From: Desulfoarculaceae bacterium
GTDB lineage: Bacteria; Desulfobacterota; Desulfobulbia; Desulfobulbales; Desulfocapsaceae
Direction: 5' to 3'
Assembly: GCA_019429465.1 (NCBI GenBank)
Contig: JAHYIV010000031.1
Location: forward strand, 1-35,704
Length of the DNA: 35,704 nt
The position numbers and the translations under genes are program-made. This document shows positions 34,560 through 35,704 of the stretch, in pieces. Within the stretch, counting starts at the first letter, position 1. Every line of letters starts with the position of its first letter. The notes under the pieces were generated by a model. The model did no database searches. It was not told the origin of the DNA and saw only the letters and a program-made list of their open reading frames with translations.

Positions 34560-35315
34560 ATGCCAAGCCCCTCTCCCCTTCTTCTCTCCTCGACCCCCGA
34601 TCTCATCCAGGCCACCTGTGACCGCCATCATGGCACAAGCGAAGCCCCCTGTGCCTCACTCAATGTGAGTTTCGGGGTTGGCGATCAGGCGGAAAAGGTA
34701 CAGGACAATCGCGACAGGATCAAGCTATCCTTAGGGATCACGCGCCTGGTCTCGGCCAGACAGGTTCATGGGGATCAGATACACAGAATTGAGAAGGTTC
34801 CCGAGCATGACGAGGAGAGGGATGGCGTCGATGCCCTGATAACCGACAGGCGCGGGGTGGGCTTGATGATCCAGCATGCCGACTGTCAGGCCATCCTGCT
34901 GCATGACCCGGTGCAATCGGCAATCGCGGCAGTGCATTGCGGCTGGCGAGGCAGCGTCATTGGCATCATCGAACAGACCGTGCGGGCGATGAGTTCCTGT
35001 TACGGCTCCCGGCCTGAAGACATGGTGGCCTCCATCAGTCCCTCACTGGGGCCCTGCTGCGCGGAATTCATCAATCATCGCCAGGAGCTGCCGGCCTCCT
35101 TCCTCCCCTTTCAGACCCGCCCCAATCATTTTGATTTCTGGCGGATATCCAGGTCCCAACTGCTGGCGGCCGGCCTGCAGCCGCAGAAGATCAGGACAGC
35201 TACGATCTGCACCTCCTGCAGCCCTGATTTCTTTTCCTACCGCCGCGCCGTTCGCCAGGGCAATGGCAGAACAGGCCGGAACGGAACCATTATCGCCTTG
35301 GGGACGCGGCGATAA
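34560..35315 (+). CDS. pgeF: Peptidoglycan editing factor PgeF / laccase-domain protein
   Basis: This protein of 251 residues belongs to the YfiH/DUF152 family. Members were called polyphenol oxidases, and PgeF hydrolyses mis-incorporated amino acids from peptidoglycan precursors; a purine nucleoside role is also described. The metal-binding motifs are visible: H in SARQVHGDQ, QHADCQAILLHD, AAVHCGWRGS and SLGPCCAEF. The C-terminal CTSCSPDFFSYRR is also typical. No strong ribosome site precedes the ATG. No neighbour such as rluD is present. Confidence 0.92.
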   Translation: MPSPSPLLLSSTPDLIQATCDRHHGTSEAPCASLNVSFGVGDQAEKVQDNRDRIKLSLGITRLVSARQVHGDQIHRIEKVPEHDEERDGVDALITDRRGVGLMIQHADCQAILLHDPVQSAIAAVHCGWRGSVIGIIEQTVRAMSSCYGSRPEDMVASISPSLGPCCAEFINHRQELPASFLPFQTRPNHFDFWRISRSQLLAAGLQPQKIRTATICTSCSPDFFSYRRAVRQGNGRTGRNGTIIALGTRR

Positions 35316-35414
35316 TAGATCGCCCCGTCACTGCGAGGCACACGCAACATGGCAGTCCAGAGGTGTAGGGCCACGGTCACCAAGGCCACCTCTGTTACTT
35401 CACCCCCGTCCGCA

Positions 35415-35704
35415 CTCACGGGCCGGGTTTTCTGGATTGCTTCGCTGCCGCTCGCAAAGACGATGTTCTTTGCACCTGACCACTTCCCCGGCAGGGAGCC
35501 TGGATGAAATGCAATGGAATCCGGGGCAGGGCGTGGCATAAACACCCACCGACTCACGGGCCGGGTTTTCTGGATTGCTTCGCTGCCGCTCGCAAAGACG
35601 ATGTTCTTTGCACCTGACCACTTCCCCGGCAGGTGGCCTGGATGAAATGCAATGGAATCCGGGGCAGGGCGTGGCATAAACACCCACCGGCTCACGGGCC
35701 GGGT
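35415..35704. repeat. 138-bp tandem repeat at the window edge
   Basis: The unit starts CTCACGGGCCGGGTTTTCTGG at 35415, again at 35553 and again at 35691, exactly 138 bp apart; the two complete units differ at only one or a few positions. Copy three is cut by the window end. Each unit contains ATTGCTTCGCTGCCGCTCGC, which resembles a REP-like half site. The unit length is a multiple of three, so long frames remain open by chance on the minus strand. The start of the spacer (35325-35414) shows CGTCACTGCGAGGC, another REP-like fragment. Confidence 0.9.

Noticed and set aside
35237..35695. Minus-strand open frame of 152 codons with internally repeated sequence
   Set aside because: It is produced by the 138-bp tandem repeat, whose length is a multiple of three, and runs into the 3' end of pgeF; no ribosome site or familiar sequence.

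Overview
The window looks like a chromosomal segment of a Gram-negative, anaerobic sulfur-metabolising bacterium of the Desulfobacterota, most likely near the Desulfobulbia. The evidence is a DsrC with both conserved C-terminal cysteines, a CbiK-type anaerobic cobaltochelatase, a porin resembling the DUF3373 group, many two-component proteins and moderately high GC genes separated by AT-rich spacers. The taxonomic placement is inference from gene content; no rRNA or tRNA gene was seen.

Layout. 1-447: right end of an IS3-family element that stops exactly where a palindrome array begins. 446-4677 (minus): NodT/TolC-like outer-membrane lipoprotein, agmatinase (speB) and arginine decarboxylase (speA), tightly packed as an arginine-to-putrescine operon. 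4817-7005: citrate synthase (minus) and cbiK (plus), divergent around tandem dyads. 7165-7695: dsrC as a complete single-gene unit (upstream dyad, promoter, RBS, terminator). 7934-9832 (minus): FAD-dependent dehydrogenase and a small coiled-coil protein. 10357-11980: zinc/manganese-type ABC ATPase and permease without a binding protein. 12137-15313: galE, a TPR-methyltransferase and a class I glutamine amidotransferase. 15343-15700: two nested MITE-like elements. 15844-19786: hybrid histidine kinase, lone receiver and rsmB. 19884-24150: MacAB-like exporter operon (fusion protein, ATPase, two permeases). 24173-25798 (minus): nfeD and slipin/SPFH genes separated by a second palindrome array. 25917-29261 (minus): a receiver-first PAS hybrid kinase, a lone receiver and an IS110/sensor chimeric pseudogene. 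29755-30167: two small unknown ORFs. 30362-32100: second MITE-A copy, then yajC and tgt. 32715-35315: porin and pgeF. 35415-35704: a 138-bp tandem repeat running off the window.

The genes are mostly housekeeping and ordinary for the group. The unusual content is between them. At least six families of short repeats sit in the spacers: MITE-A (two nearly identical copies, each in a different 11-13 bp direct repeat), MITE-B (13-bp terminal inverted repeats, 8-bp direct repeats), a 76-bp two-hairpin element (four copies), two A-B-A palindrome arrays, a long inverted repeat with 20-bp perfect arms, and a 138-bp tandem repeat. MITE-A is inserted across the edge of MITE-B, so their order of arrival can be read from the sequence. 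No transposase that could move these elements lies in the window.
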